Part shown: piece after piece, positions 8,512-15,888 of the stretch
Layout: every line of letters starts with the position of its first letter
Position numbering within the stretch: position 1 is the stretch's first letter
Source: Micromonospora sp. DSM 45708
GTDB lineage: Bacteria > Actinomycetota > Actinomycetes > Mycobacteriales > Micromonosporaceae
NCBI RefSeq assembly: GCF_039566955.1
Contig: NZ_CP154796.1
Span: 124,001-188,000 of the forward strand
Direction of reading: 5' to 3'
DNA: 64,000 bases
The notes under the pieces: model-generated
What the model was told of the DNA's origin: nothing
Database searches by the model: none
What the model saw: only the letters and a program-made list of their open reading frames with translations
Position numbers and translations under genes: made by a program

Positions 8512-8545
8512 GCGGGCGACGCTTACGGGGGTGAGTGTCGCCCGC
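8512..8545. terminator. Stem-loop, 9-bp perfect stem
   Basis: GCGGGCGAC (8512-8520) pairs with GTCGCCCGC (8537-8545) across a 16-nt loop. It lies between the converging H1-like and MFS genes. No T-tract. Confidence 0.4.
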
Positions 8546-8564
8546 CGCCGCCGGGCGTACGGTG

Positions 8565-8602
8565 CGAGCGCCCATCTCGACGGGGGTCGGGGTGGGCGCT
8601 CG
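8565..8602. terminator. Stem-loop, 10-bp perfect stem, after the MFS gene
   Basis: CGAGCGCCCA (8565-8574) pairs with TGGGCGCTCG (8593-8602) across an 18-nt loop, 8 bp beyond the stop of the minus-strand MFS gene. Probable transcript end without a T-tract. Confidence 0.45.
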
Positions 8603-8609
8603 GCCGTTC

Positions 8610-9860
8610 TCACCGGCGGATCGCCTCCACCGGTCGGGACGTGGCCCGCAACGCGGCGATCCGGCGTTCCCGTGGCGGCCCGGCGAGCAGGTGGCCGGCG
8701 GCGGCCAGCAGGCCCAGCGCGCCCACCACCAGCCAGTGTCGTTCGCCGAGCCGCTCCAGGCTGAGCCCGCCGAGCGCCGGCGCCACGAAGGACGCCGCCG
8801 GGAACGTCAGGTAGAACACCGACTGGTACCGGGCGCGCAGCTCCGGCGGCGCGAGATCCGCGTTGATCTGCGCGTTCGGGGGTGCGGCGAGCATCTGCCC
8901 GGCCGTCCAGACCACCGCCGCGCCGAGATACAGCGGCAGCCCGTCGGCGACGGTCAGCGCGCCGAAGCCGAGCGCCATCAGCCCGGTCGAGACGGCCAGC
9001 ACGGTCGAGCGCCGGTACGGCTCGATCAGTCGCGGCACGAAGAGCTGCCCGACCACGATCAGCGCCCCGCCGAGCGCCACCACCAGCCCGTACGTGGACG
9101 AGCGCAGGCCGTCCGCGCGCATCGCCAGCGGCATGATCGTCGACGTCTGCATGGTCAGCACGGCGAGCAGGAACGTCAGCCCGACGAAGGCGAGGAACGT
9201 GCGGTCGGTCAGCGCGGTGTGCAGCCCGGGTCGCCGCCCCACCACCGCCTCCGGGGTCACCGCCGGACGGTGGCGCAGCGTCTCCGGCACCTTGAGCGCG
9301 ATCACCACGGCCGCTGCCAGGGTGGCCCCGGCGTCGACCAGGAACAGCGCCCGGAAGCTCGCCTCGGCGAGCGCCCCGGCCAGCAGCGAGGCGACCGCCA
9401 TGCCCAGGTTGAACGCCCAGAACTGGAGGTTGAACGCCCGGGACCGGCGGGCCTCCGGCACCACGTCCACGATGGCCGCCACGAACGCCGGGCCCGGCAT
9501 CGAGTGCGCCACCCCGACCAGCGTGGCCAGCGCGGCGATCACCGCCAGGTGCTGGCTGAACGCCAGCGCGGCCATCAGCCCGGCGGCGGTGAGGTGGGCG
9601 GCGAGCAGGGTGGCCCGCCGGCCCCAGCGGTCGGCCAGTACGCCGCCGAGCAGCGTGCCGGCCGCGCCGCCGATCCCGTACGCGCCGACGACGAGCCCGG
9701 CCAGCGACGGCGAGGCGCCCCGCGCGGCGGTGAGGTAGAGCGACAGGAAGAGCAGCGCGAACGCGCCGGCCCGGTTGATCAGCAGGCCGGTCCAGAGGTA
9801 CCAGAACGTGGCGGGCAGTCCGCCGGCCGTGTCGTCCCACCAGCGTCGCAGGCCGCGCAC
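8610..9860 (-). CDS. MFS transporter (paralog 1)
   Basis: 416-residue inner-membrane secondary transporter with about twelve hydrophobic segments. The MFS signature between TM2 and TM3 reads GVLADRWGRRATLL. GVAHSMPGPAFVAAIVDVVP is typical of drug-efflux-like MFS proteins of the MdtH/YfcJ type. The opening block DTAGGLPATFWYLWTGLLINRAG is nearly identical to the next gene's. The start is GTG at 9860 with GGAGG 5 nt upstream. Substrate unknown. Confidence 0.85.
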   Translation of the reverse strand: MRGLRRWWDDTAGGLPATFWYLWTGLLINRAGAFALLFLSLYLTAARGASPSLAGLVVGAYGIGGAAGTLLGGVLADRWGRRATLLAAHLTAAGLMAALAFSQHLAVIAALATLVGVAHSMPGPAFVAAIVDVVPEARRSRAFNLQFWAFNLGMAVASLLAGALAEASFRALFLVDAGATLAAAVVIALKVPETLRHRPAVTPEAVVGRRPGLHTALTDRTFLAFVGLTFLLAVLTMQTSTIMPLAMRADGLRSSTYGLVVALGGALIVVGQLFVPRLIEPYRRSTVLAVSTGLMALGFGALTVADGLPLYLGAAVVWTAGQMLAAPPNAQINADLAPPELRARYQSVFYLTFPAASFVAPALGGLSLERLGERHWLVVGALGLLAAAGHLLAGPPRERRIAALRATSRPVEAIRR

Positions 9861-9940
9861 CCGTCCTCCAGAAAACTTTCCTTACCGATTCTTTCCGACA
9901 CGGTAGCGAGCGGGTCGGCGGCCGGCGCGCGCGGGCGTAC

Positions 9941-11266
9941 TCAGGAACCGGCCCGGACCGGCGCGGCGGGGGACGCCGCCGCGGCCTCGGCCGCCTCCGG
10001 CACCGGGGTGCGGGTCAGGGTGACCGGCGCGACCGGGGTGCCGGCGGCGCGGAGCTGGGCGGCCCGTCGTTCCCGGGCCGGACCGGAGATCAGGTGGGTG
10101 ATCGCGGTCAGCGCGCCGATCGCGGCGCAGGCCAGCCACAGCGCGGTGTTGCCGGCCTGCTCCCGGAGCAGGCCGCCGAGGATCGGCGCGCTGGCGCCGG
10201 CGAGCTGCCAGGAGAGGGAGAACACGCCCTGGTAGCGACCGCGCAGCGCGGCCGGCGACAACTCCGCGATCAGGGTGGCGTTGGAGGGCGAGTTGAGCAT
10301 CTCGCCGAGCGTCCAGATCAGCACCGTGAGGCCGTAGAGCCAGACCGTGTCCGCGAACGCGGTGAGCCCGAACCCGACGCCCATGATCAGCGCGGCCAGC
10401 GCCAGCACGTGCGACCGGCTGCGGCCGGAGATGAGCCGGGGCACGAAGAGCTGACCGATCACGATGAGCACGCCGTTGAGCGCGATCACCGAGCCGTACG
10501 TGGCCGGGCTGAGCCCGGAGTCGCCCATGGCGATCGGCAGCATCGAGATGTGCTGGAGGAAGACCAGCGCGGCGAACAGGTTGAGCGCCACGAAGCCGAG
10601 GAAGACCCGGTCGCGGAGGATGGTGCGCAACGCGCCGGCCGGGGCCGCCACGCCCTTGGCGACCACGGCGGTCGGCGCGGTCCGGGTCTCGCGCACCCGG
10701 GTGAAGATGATCAGCGCGGTGACCAGCGTGGTGGCGGCGTCCACCAGGAACAGCAGCAGGTAGCCGGCCTCGGCGGCGAGCCCGGCCAGCACGGCGGCGC
10801 AGGCGAAGCCGAGGTTGATCGCCCAGTAGTTCAGCGAGAACGCGCGGAGCCGGTCCTTCTCCGGCACCACGTCGACCATCATCGCGCCGAACGCCGGGCG
10901 GGCCGCCTCGGCGAACAGGCCGAGCAGCAGCGCGCCCGCGGCCACCGCCCAGAGCGGGCGGGCCAGGCCGAGCCCGACCATCATGGTGGCCGCGCCGAGG
11001 TGCGCGGTGAGCAGCGTGGGCCGCCGCCCCCACCGGTCGGTGAGGGTGCCGCCGACGGTGGTGCCGATCGCGCCACCGACGCCCCAGAGGCCGATCACCA
11101 GGCCGGCCTGGACCGCCGAGAAGCCGCGCTCCCGGGTCAGGTAGATGGCGAGGAAGATCAGCACGAACGAGCCGAGTCGGTTGATCAGCGTGCCGGTCCA
11201 GAGGTACCAGAAGGAGCGCGGCAGGCCGCCCGCCGTGTCCCGGAACCAGCCCCGTACCGTCCGCAT
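9941..11266 (-). CDS. MFS transporter (paralog 2)
   Basis: 441-residue paralog of its downstream neighbour; both share the DTAGGLP-FWYLWTG opening, the DRWGRR loop and the overall layout. TM-rich, with a cytoplasmic C-terminal tail of Pro/Ala/Glu-rich sequence. An 80-bp gap separates the two genes, and the second has its own ribosome site, so they may be co-transcribed or independent. The pair looks like an old tandem duplication. Substrate unknown. Confidence 0.85.
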   Translation of the reverse strand: MRTVRGWFRDTAGGLPRSFWYLWTGTLINRLGSFVLIFLAIYLTRERGFSAVQAGLVIGLWGVGGAIGTTVGGTLTDRWGRRPTLLTAHLGAATMMVGLGLARPLWAVAAGALLLGLFAEAARPAFGAMMVDVVPEKDRLRAFSLNYWAINLGFACAAVLAGLAAEAGYLLLFLVDAATTLVTALIIFTRVRETRTAPTAVVAKGVAAPAGALRTILRDRVFLGFVALNLFAALVFLQHISMLPIAMGDSGLSPATYGSVIALNGVLIVIGQLFVPRLISGRSRSHVLALAALIMGVGFGLTAFADTVWLYGLTVLIWTLGEMLNSPSNATLIAELSPAALRGRYQGVFSLSWQLAGASAPILGGLLREQAGNTALWLACAAIGALTAITHLISGPARERRAAQLRAAGTPVAPVTLTRTPVPEAAEAAAASPAAPVRAGS

Positions 11267-11416
11267 CCCGACGCCCCCGTTTGGTAATGACCGATCAAAC
11301 TCGGATGCCTTACAACCTAGTGGCCTGCCGGAATGCCGGTCACCCGCATTTCCACGTGGTGGTCGTCACCACCGGTCGCCGCGTGTCCGCCGGGCCGGTA
11401 CGGCAGGATGATCCGC

Positions 11417-12184
11417 ATGACTGCGAGCGAAGGGCCCACCATCGGGACGCTGGTCCTGCTGCGGCACGGCGAGAGCGACTGGAACGCCAAGAACCTCTTC
11501 ACCGGTTGGGTCGACGTCGACCTGACCGACAAGGGCGAGACCGAGGCGCGGCGCGGCGGCGTGCTGCTCCGCGAGCACGACCTGCTGCCGGACGTGGTGC
11601 ACACCAGCCTGTTGCGCCGGGCGATCCGCACCGCCGAGCTGGCGCTGAACGCCGCCGACCGACACTGGATCGCGGTGCGCCGGTCGTGGCGGCTCAACGA
11701 GCGCCACTACGGCGCGCTCCAGGGCAAGGACAAGAAGCAGACCCTGGACGAGTACGGCGAGGAGCAGTTCATGCTCTGGCGCCGGTCGTACGACACGCCG
11801 CCGCCGCCGATCGACGACGCGGACGAGTGGTCGCAGGTCGGCGACCCCCGGTACGCGCTGCTGCCGACCGAGCTGATGCCGCGCACCGAGTGCCTCAAGG
11901 ACGTCGTCGACCGGATGCTGCCCTACTGGTACGACTCGATCGTGCCGGACATCCTGGCCGGCCGGACGGTGCTGGTGGCGGCGCACGGCAACTCGCTGCG
12001 CGCGCTGGTCAAGCACCTCGACCAGATCTCCGACGAGGCCATCGCCAAGCTGAACATCCCGACCGGCATCCCGCTGCGCTACGACCTGGACGCCGACCTG
12101 CGTCCGCAGGTGCTCGGCGGCACCTACCTGGACCCCGAGGCGGCCAAGTCCGCCGCCGCCGCGGTCGCCAACCAGGGCCGCTGA
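11417..12184 (+). CDS. gpmA: 2,3-bisphosphoglycerate-dependent phosphoglycerate mutase
   Basis: Glycolysis/gluconeogenesis: interconverts 3- and 2-phosphoglycerate through a phosphohistidine. 255 aa, the standard dPGM length. The catalytic histidine is in [10 protein letters not shown] near the N-terminus. [14 protein letters not shown] carries the substrate-binding Glu/Arg/Tyr, and the second histidine is in [10 protein letters not shown]. Located directly before phoU/senX3-regX3, as gpm1 is in mycobacteria. ATG 11417 has CAGGAT 7 nt upstream (possible leaderless start) and also an AGGA sequence 8 nt away. Confidence 0.95.
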   Translation: MTASEGPTIGTLVLLRHGESDWNAKNLFTGWVDVDLTDKGETEARRGGVLLREHDLLPDVVHTSLLRRAIRTAELALNAADRHWIAVRRSWRLNERHYGALQGKDKKQTLDEYGEEQFMLWRRSYDTPPPPIDDADEWSQVGDPRYALLPTELMPRTECLKDVVDRMLPYWYDSIVPDILAGRTVLVAAHGNSLRALVKHLDQISDEAIAKLNIPTGIPLRYDLDADLRPQVLGGTYLDPEAAKSAAAAVANQGR

Positions 12185-12220
12185 TGTAAGGCCGGGCCCC
12201 TTGTTGACGCCTCTGGTAGA

Positions 12221-12266
12221 GGAAGGGCCCCTTCTCAACACTCCCCTGTTGAGAAGGGGCCCTTCC
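12221..12266. terminator. Strong bidirectional terminator hairpin (19-bp perfect stem)
   Basis: GGAAGGGCCCCTTCTCAAC (12221-12239) pairs exactly with 12248-12266 across an 8-nt loop, between convergent gpmA and phoU. A partial third copy of the GGGCCCCTT core lies at 12194-12202. The AAGGGGCCCTT core is a recurrent intergenic motif I associate with Micromonospora genomes. Confidence 0.8.
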
Positions 12267-12284
12267 TTCCCCCGGGCGGTCGGG

Positions 12285-12929
12285 TCAGGCGGACGAGGAG
12301 CCGGTGATCAGGTAGACCACGTGCTCACCGGCGTTCACCGCGTGGTCGGCGAAGCGCTCGTAGAAGCGGCCCAGCAGCGTCGCGTCGATCGCGGTCTCCA
12401 CCCCGTACGGCCAGTCGTCGCCGAGCAGTACGCCGAACAGGCTCTTGTGCAGGTCGTCCATCGCGTCGTCGTCGCGGTCCAGTTCGGCGGCGACGTCCGC
12501 GTCGGGCTTGGCCAGCACCGCGCCGATCTTCTCGGCCATCCGGTCGGCGATGCCGGCCATGTCGGTGAAGACCGGCCGCAGCTCGGCCGGCACCGCCGGG
12601 GAGGGGTGCCGGCGCAACGCCGTCTTGGCCACGTGGTCGGCCAGGTCGCCCATCCGCTCCAGGTCGGCCGCCACGTGCAGCGCGGTGATCATGGCCCGCA
12701 GGTCGGATGCCACCGGGGCCTGCCGCGCCAGCAGGTCGCAGACCCGCTCCTCCACGTGCCGGTAGAGATCGTCGATCTCGGCGTCCCGCGCGATCACCGT
12801 CTCGGCCGCCACGCGGTCCGCGGTGAGCAGCCCTCTGGTGGCCTGCCGCATGGCTGCGCGCACCGCCTCGGCCATGTCCACCAGCAGTTGGCTGACAATC
12901 TGCAGGTCGGCCCGGAACTCGTCGCGCAT
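12285..12929 (-). CDS. phoU: Phosphate signalling complex protein PhoU
   Basis: 214-residue all-helical protein with the two PhoU repeats (MRDEFRADLQIVSQLLVDMAE at the start, then VAADLERMGDLADHVAKTA and YERFADHAVNAGEHVVYLITG, whose E/D-x-x-x-D residues form the metal sites). It relays the state of the Pst transporter to the SenX3/PhoR-type kinase to hold the Pho regulon off when phosphate is plentiful. It is divergent from senX3-regX3 across a region carrying PHO-box units. Start ATG 12929 with AGGAAG upstream. Confidence 0.93.
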   Translation of the reverse strand: MRDEFRADLQIVSQLLVDMAEAVRAAMRQATRGLLTADRVAAETVIARDAEIDDLYRHVEERVCDLLARQAPVASDLRAMITALHVAADLERMGDLADHVAKTALRRHPSPAVPAELRPVFTDMAGIADRMAEKIGAVLAKPDADVAAELDRDDDAMDDLHKSLFGVLLGDDWPYGVETAIDATLLGRFYERFADHAVNAGEHVVYLITGSSSA

Positions 12930-12992
12930 CGTCACTTCCTTCGGGTACGGCATGAGCAGGTGCGCGCCCCACGGTAGGCCGGACGGCCGGCA

Positions 12993-13035
12993 CCAGGGTG
13001 AACGCGGATGAACGACGCGGGACCCGTGGGTGAAC
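12993..13035 (-). promoter_or_regulatory. PHO-box array, four direct-repeat units reading toward phoU
   Basis: On the minus strand the units run GTTCACCCACG (13035-13025), GGTCCCGCGTC (13024-13014), GTTCATCCGC (13013-13004) and GTTCACCCTGG (13003-12993), with spacing 11/11/10/11 bp. This matches the 11-bp direct-repeat GTTCACC logic of actinobacterial PhoP/RegX3 boxes. It lies 64 bp from the phoU start. Confidence 0.7.
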
Positions 13036-13076
13036 ATTCCCGGAAGCGAGAGTGATTCGTCCCCTTGTGACCGATC

Positions 13077-13087
13077 CCTGGGTGAAC
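13077..13087 (-). promoter_or_regulatory. Additional PHO-box unit near the senX3 promoter
   Basis: GTTCACCCAGG on the minus strand, 8 bp before the predicted senX3 -10 hexamer (13096-13101). Together with the array at 12993-13035 it suggests autoregulation of senX3-regX3. Confidence 0.55.
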
Positions 13088-13107
13088 AATGACCCTACGA
13101 TCGCCGG

Positions 13108-14400
13108 GTGGAGTGGGCGGTGGCCATCGCGGTGGCCGTGGCGCTGGTGACCGGGCTGGTCGCCGGGTCGCTGCTGTCCGGACCCGTGGACGAATGGCGG
13201 CGCCGCCGGGCGTCGCGGGGCGGCGGGCCCACCCGCCGTGACGCAGGGAGGCCGACGATTCCGGACGAAGCACAGGGGGGCCTCTCCGGGCTCGGCCGCA
13301 AGACGATCGACTCGTTGCGCGCCGGCGTGGTGGTGCTCGACCCCGACGACGTGCCGGTGCTGGTGAACCCGGCCGCCCGCGCGATGGGCCTGCTCCGCGC
13401 CGGGGCGACCCCGGGCTCGATCGCGGCGCACCCGCTGATCCGTACGCTGGCCGGGCAGGTCCGCCGCACCGGCGTGCGTCGCGAGATCGAGCTGGACCTG
13501 CCCCGGGGTCGCGACAGCGCCGGCGACAACCCGCTCGGCGTGCACCTGCGGGCCATGGGACTCGGCTCGGGCTACATCTCGATCGAGGCGGTCGACGTCA
13601 CCGAGTCGCACCGTCTCGCCCGGGTCCGCCGCGACTTCGTGGCCAACGTGAGCCACGAGCTGAAGACCCCGATCGGCGCGCTCCAACTGCTCGCCGAGGC
13701 GCTGGTGGACGCGACCGAGCCGGCCGTCGACGACGGGCCCGACCTGTCCGAGGACCTGATCGCCGCGCGGCGGTTCGCCGAGCGGATCCAGCACGAGTCG
13801 ACCCGGCTCGGCCGGCTGGTGCAGGAGTTGCTGGAGCTGACCCGGCTCCAGGGCGCCGAACCCCAGCCCGCGCCCGAACCGGTCTCCCTGGACTGGGTGC
13901 TCGCCGAGGTGGTCGACCGGACCCGCACCGCGGCCACCGCCCGCCGGGTGGAGATCGTCGTGGCCGGGCAGCGGGGCCTGACCGCGTACGGGAGCGACAG
14001 TCAGCTCGCCACCGCGGTGGCCAACCTGGTGGAGAACGCGGTCACCTACTCGGCCGAGGACACCACGGTCCGGGTGACCACGCGGGCCACCGACGAACAC
14101 GTCGAGATCGCGGTGGCCGACCAGGGCATCGGCATCGCCCCGAACGACGTCGACCGGATCTTCGAGCGGTTCTACCGCGCCGACCAGGCCCGCTCCCGGG
14201 CGACCGGTGGCACCGGCCTGGGGCTGGCCATCGTGAAACACATCGCCAGCAACCATGGCGGTCGGGTGGATGTGTCGAGCACCCTTGGTGGGGGCTCGAC
14301 GTTCACCCTCCGGCTGCCTGCCCGCCCCCCGGACGACCTGGAGGCGACACTCGCCTCCGCTGGGATCGAGGCCGGCCCGGCCGAGCTCCGGCAGGTCTGA
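13108..14400 (+). CDS. senX3: Phosphate-sensing sensor histidine kinase SenX3/PhoR-type
   Basis: 430-residue membrane kinase. One clear N-terminal TM (about residues 3-24), then a PAS-like region (about 62-165, RAGVVVLDPDDVPVLVNPAA) and HisKA with phospho-acceptor His183 in NVSHELKTPIG. HATPase_c follows with the N box LVENAVTYS, G1 DQGIGI, F box FERFYRADQARSRATGG and GTGLGLAIVKHI. It phosphorylates RegX3. GTG 13108 follows TACGAT (13096-13101) by 6 nt, so the transcript is probably leaderless. regX3 lies 21 bp downstream. Confidence 0.93.
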   Translation: MEWAVAIAVAVALVTGLVAGSLLSGPVDEWRRRRASRGGGPTRRDAGRPTIPDEAQGGLSGLGRKTIDSLRAGVVVLDPDDVPVLVNPAARAMGLLRAGATPGSIAAHPLIRTLAGQVRRTGVRREIELDLPRGRDSAGDNPLGVHLRAMGLGSGYISIEAVDVTESHRLARVRRDFVANVSHELKTPIGALQLLAEALVDATEPAVDDGPDLSEDLIAARRFAERIQHESTRLGRLVQELLELTRLQGAEPQPAPEPVSLDWVLAEVVDRTRTAATARRVEIVVAGQRGLTAYGSDSQLATAVANLVENAVTYSAEDTTVRVTTRATDEHVEIAVADQGIGIAPNDVDRIFERFYRADQARSRATGGTGLGLAIVKHIASNHGGRVDVSSTLGGGSTFTLRLPARPPDDLEATLASAGIEAGPAELRQV

Positions 14401-14421
14401 CCACAGGAAAGGAAACACCCG

Positions 14422-15105
14422 TTGAGCCGCGTACTGGTGGTCGAGGACGAGGAGTCGTTCTCCGACGCCCTGTCCTACATGCTCCGCAAGGAGGGTTTCG
14501 AGGTCTCCGTCGCCGCGACCGGCACCTCCGCCCTCACCGAGTTCGACCGGACCGGCGCCGACATCGTGCTGCTCGACCTGATGCTGCCGGAGATGTCGGG
14601 CACCGAGGTCTGCCGCCAGCTCCGCCAGCGGTCGCACGTGCCGATCATCATGGTCACCGCCCGGGACAGTGAGATCGACAAGGTGGTCGGCCTGGAGATC
14701 GGGGCCGACGACTACGTGACCAAGCCGTACTCGCCCCGGGAGCTGGTCGCCCGGATCCGGGCGGTGCTGCGTCGGCAGAGCCCCGAGGCGAACGAGTCGG
14801 GCGCGCCGACCCTGGCCGCCGGCCCGGTCCGGATGGACATCGAGCGGCACGTGGTGACCGTGGAGGGCGCAAGCGTCCAGCTCCCGCTCAAGGAGTTCGA
14901 GCTGCTGGAGCTGCTGCTGCGTAACGCCGGCCGGGTGCTCACCCGGGGTCAGCTCATCGACCGGGTCTGGGGCGCCGACTACGTGGGCGACACCAAGACG
15001 CTGGACGTGCACGTGAAGCGGCTGCGCTCCAAGGTCGAGCCGGAGCCGTCCACGCCGCGCTACATCGTCACGGTCCGGGGCCTGGGCTACAAGTTCGAGC
15101 CCTAA
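14422..15105 (+). CDS. regX3: OmpR/PhoB-family response regulator RegX3
   Basis: 227 aa. Receiver domain with acidic pair E8/D9, phospho-acceptor D52 (VLLDLMLPEM), Thr in VTARD and Lys in VTKPYSPREL. The C-terminal winged helix (LKEFELLELLLRNAGRVLTRGQL, then LDVHVKRLRSKVE) binds GTTCACC-type PHO boxes like those upstream of this operon. Transcribed with senX3. It controls phosphate-starvation genes. Confidence 0.95.
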   Translation: MSRVLVVEDEESFSDALSYMLRKEGFEVSVAATGTSALTEFDRTGADIVLLDLMLPEMSGTEVCRQLRQRSHVPIIMVTARDSEIDKVVGLEIGADDYVTKPYSPRELVARIRAVLRRQSPEANESGAPTLAAGPVRMDIERHVVTVEGASVQLPLKEFELLELLLRNAGRVLTRGQLIDRVWGADYVGDTKTLDVHVKRLRSKVEPEPSTPRYIVTVRGLGYKFEP

Positions 15106-15131
15106 CCACCATCCGCCCCCTCTCGCTGCGT

Positions 15132-15189
15132 CGATCATGAAGTTGACGCGGACAAATCGCACCGAACCGTGCCGCCAACTTCATGATCG
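15132..15189. repeat. Long inverted repeat between convergent genes (terminator-like)
   Basis: CGATCATGAAGTTG (15132-15145) and its exact complement at 15176-15189, separated by 30 nt. It lies between the end of regX3 and the convergent response regulator. It resembles the CGATCTTGCA element at 3341-3410 in layout but not in sequence. Confidence 0.6.
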
Positions 15190-15213
15190 GCGGGTCGGGG
15201 TCGGGTGGGGGCG

Positions 15214-15888
15214 TCAGGCCCGCCAGGTGTAGCGGCGCTCGGGGCGCCCCGCCGCGCCGTACTTCAGGGTGACCTCGGCCCGGCCCGTACCGGAGAAGTG
15301 CTCCAGGTAGCGGCGGGCGCTGACCCGGGAGATGCCGACCCGATCGGCGCACTCGCTGGCCGAGAGCGTCCCCTCGTGCGCGCGCAGGGCGCGCTCGACC
15401 AGCTCGGCGGTTTCCGAGCTGAGGCCCCGCGGCAGGGTCGCGGTGGCAGCGGGCGAGCCGCTGCGCGACAGCACCCGGTCGACGTCGGCCTGGTCGGCGA
15501 CGACCGTCGCGCGGACGGCGGTCCGGCGGACGGCGTACTGCTCCAGGCGGGTCCGCAGCTCGTCGAAGCCGAACGGCTTGAGCAGGTAGTTGACCGCGCC
15601 GTAGCGGACCGCGCGACGGACCGCCTCGGCCTCCCGGGCAGCGCTGATCACCAGCACGTCGCAGTCGTGCCGGGCGGCCCGGATGCGGGTCACCACGTCG
15701 AGGCCGAACATGTCGGGCAGGTAGAGGTCGAGCAGGACCAGGTCGGGGCGGAGCCGGTCGACCGCGGCCACCGCCTCCTCGCCGGTGCTGGCGGTGCCGA
15801 CCACCCGGAAGCCGTCGATCCGGTCGACGAAGCCACGGTGGATCCGGGCCACCATGAAGTCGTCGTCGACGACGAGTACGTCGATCAT
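15214..15888 (-). CDS. CitB/DcuR-type response regulator
   Basis: 224 aa. Receiver with the DDD acidic triad at 8-10, phospho-acceptor D54 (VLLDLYLPDM) and Lys in YLLKPFGFDEL. A linker leads to a C-terminal HTH of the CitB/DcuR/MalR kind (SASECADRVGISRVSARRYLEHF). Its start overlaps the stop of the upstream kinase gene by 4 bp. The pair is divergent from the tctCBA operon, so it most likely senses a di/tricarboxylate and switches that operon on. Kinase type and neighbourhood support this; the ligand is unproven. Confidence 0.9.
   Translation of the reverse strand: MIDVLVVDDDFMVARIHRGFVDRIDGFRVVGTASTGEEAVAAVDRLRPDLVLLDLYLPDMFGLDVVTRIRAARHDCDVLVISAAREAEAVRRAVRYGAVNYLLKPFGFDELRTRLEQYAVRRTAVRATVVADQADVDRVLSRSGSPAATATLPRGLSSETAELVERALRAHEGTLSASECADRVGISRVSARRYLEHFSGTGRAEVTLKYGAAGRPERRYTWRA

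Larger units (their letters stand above)
8241..8609. other. Convergent intergenic region with two stem-loops
   Basis: 369 bp with no convincing gene between convergent coding regions. The first 250 bp (8241-8490) hold no feature I can name; part (8370-8410) is locally A+T-richer. Two perfect stem-loops sit at the right end and are listed separately. Confidence 0.5.
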
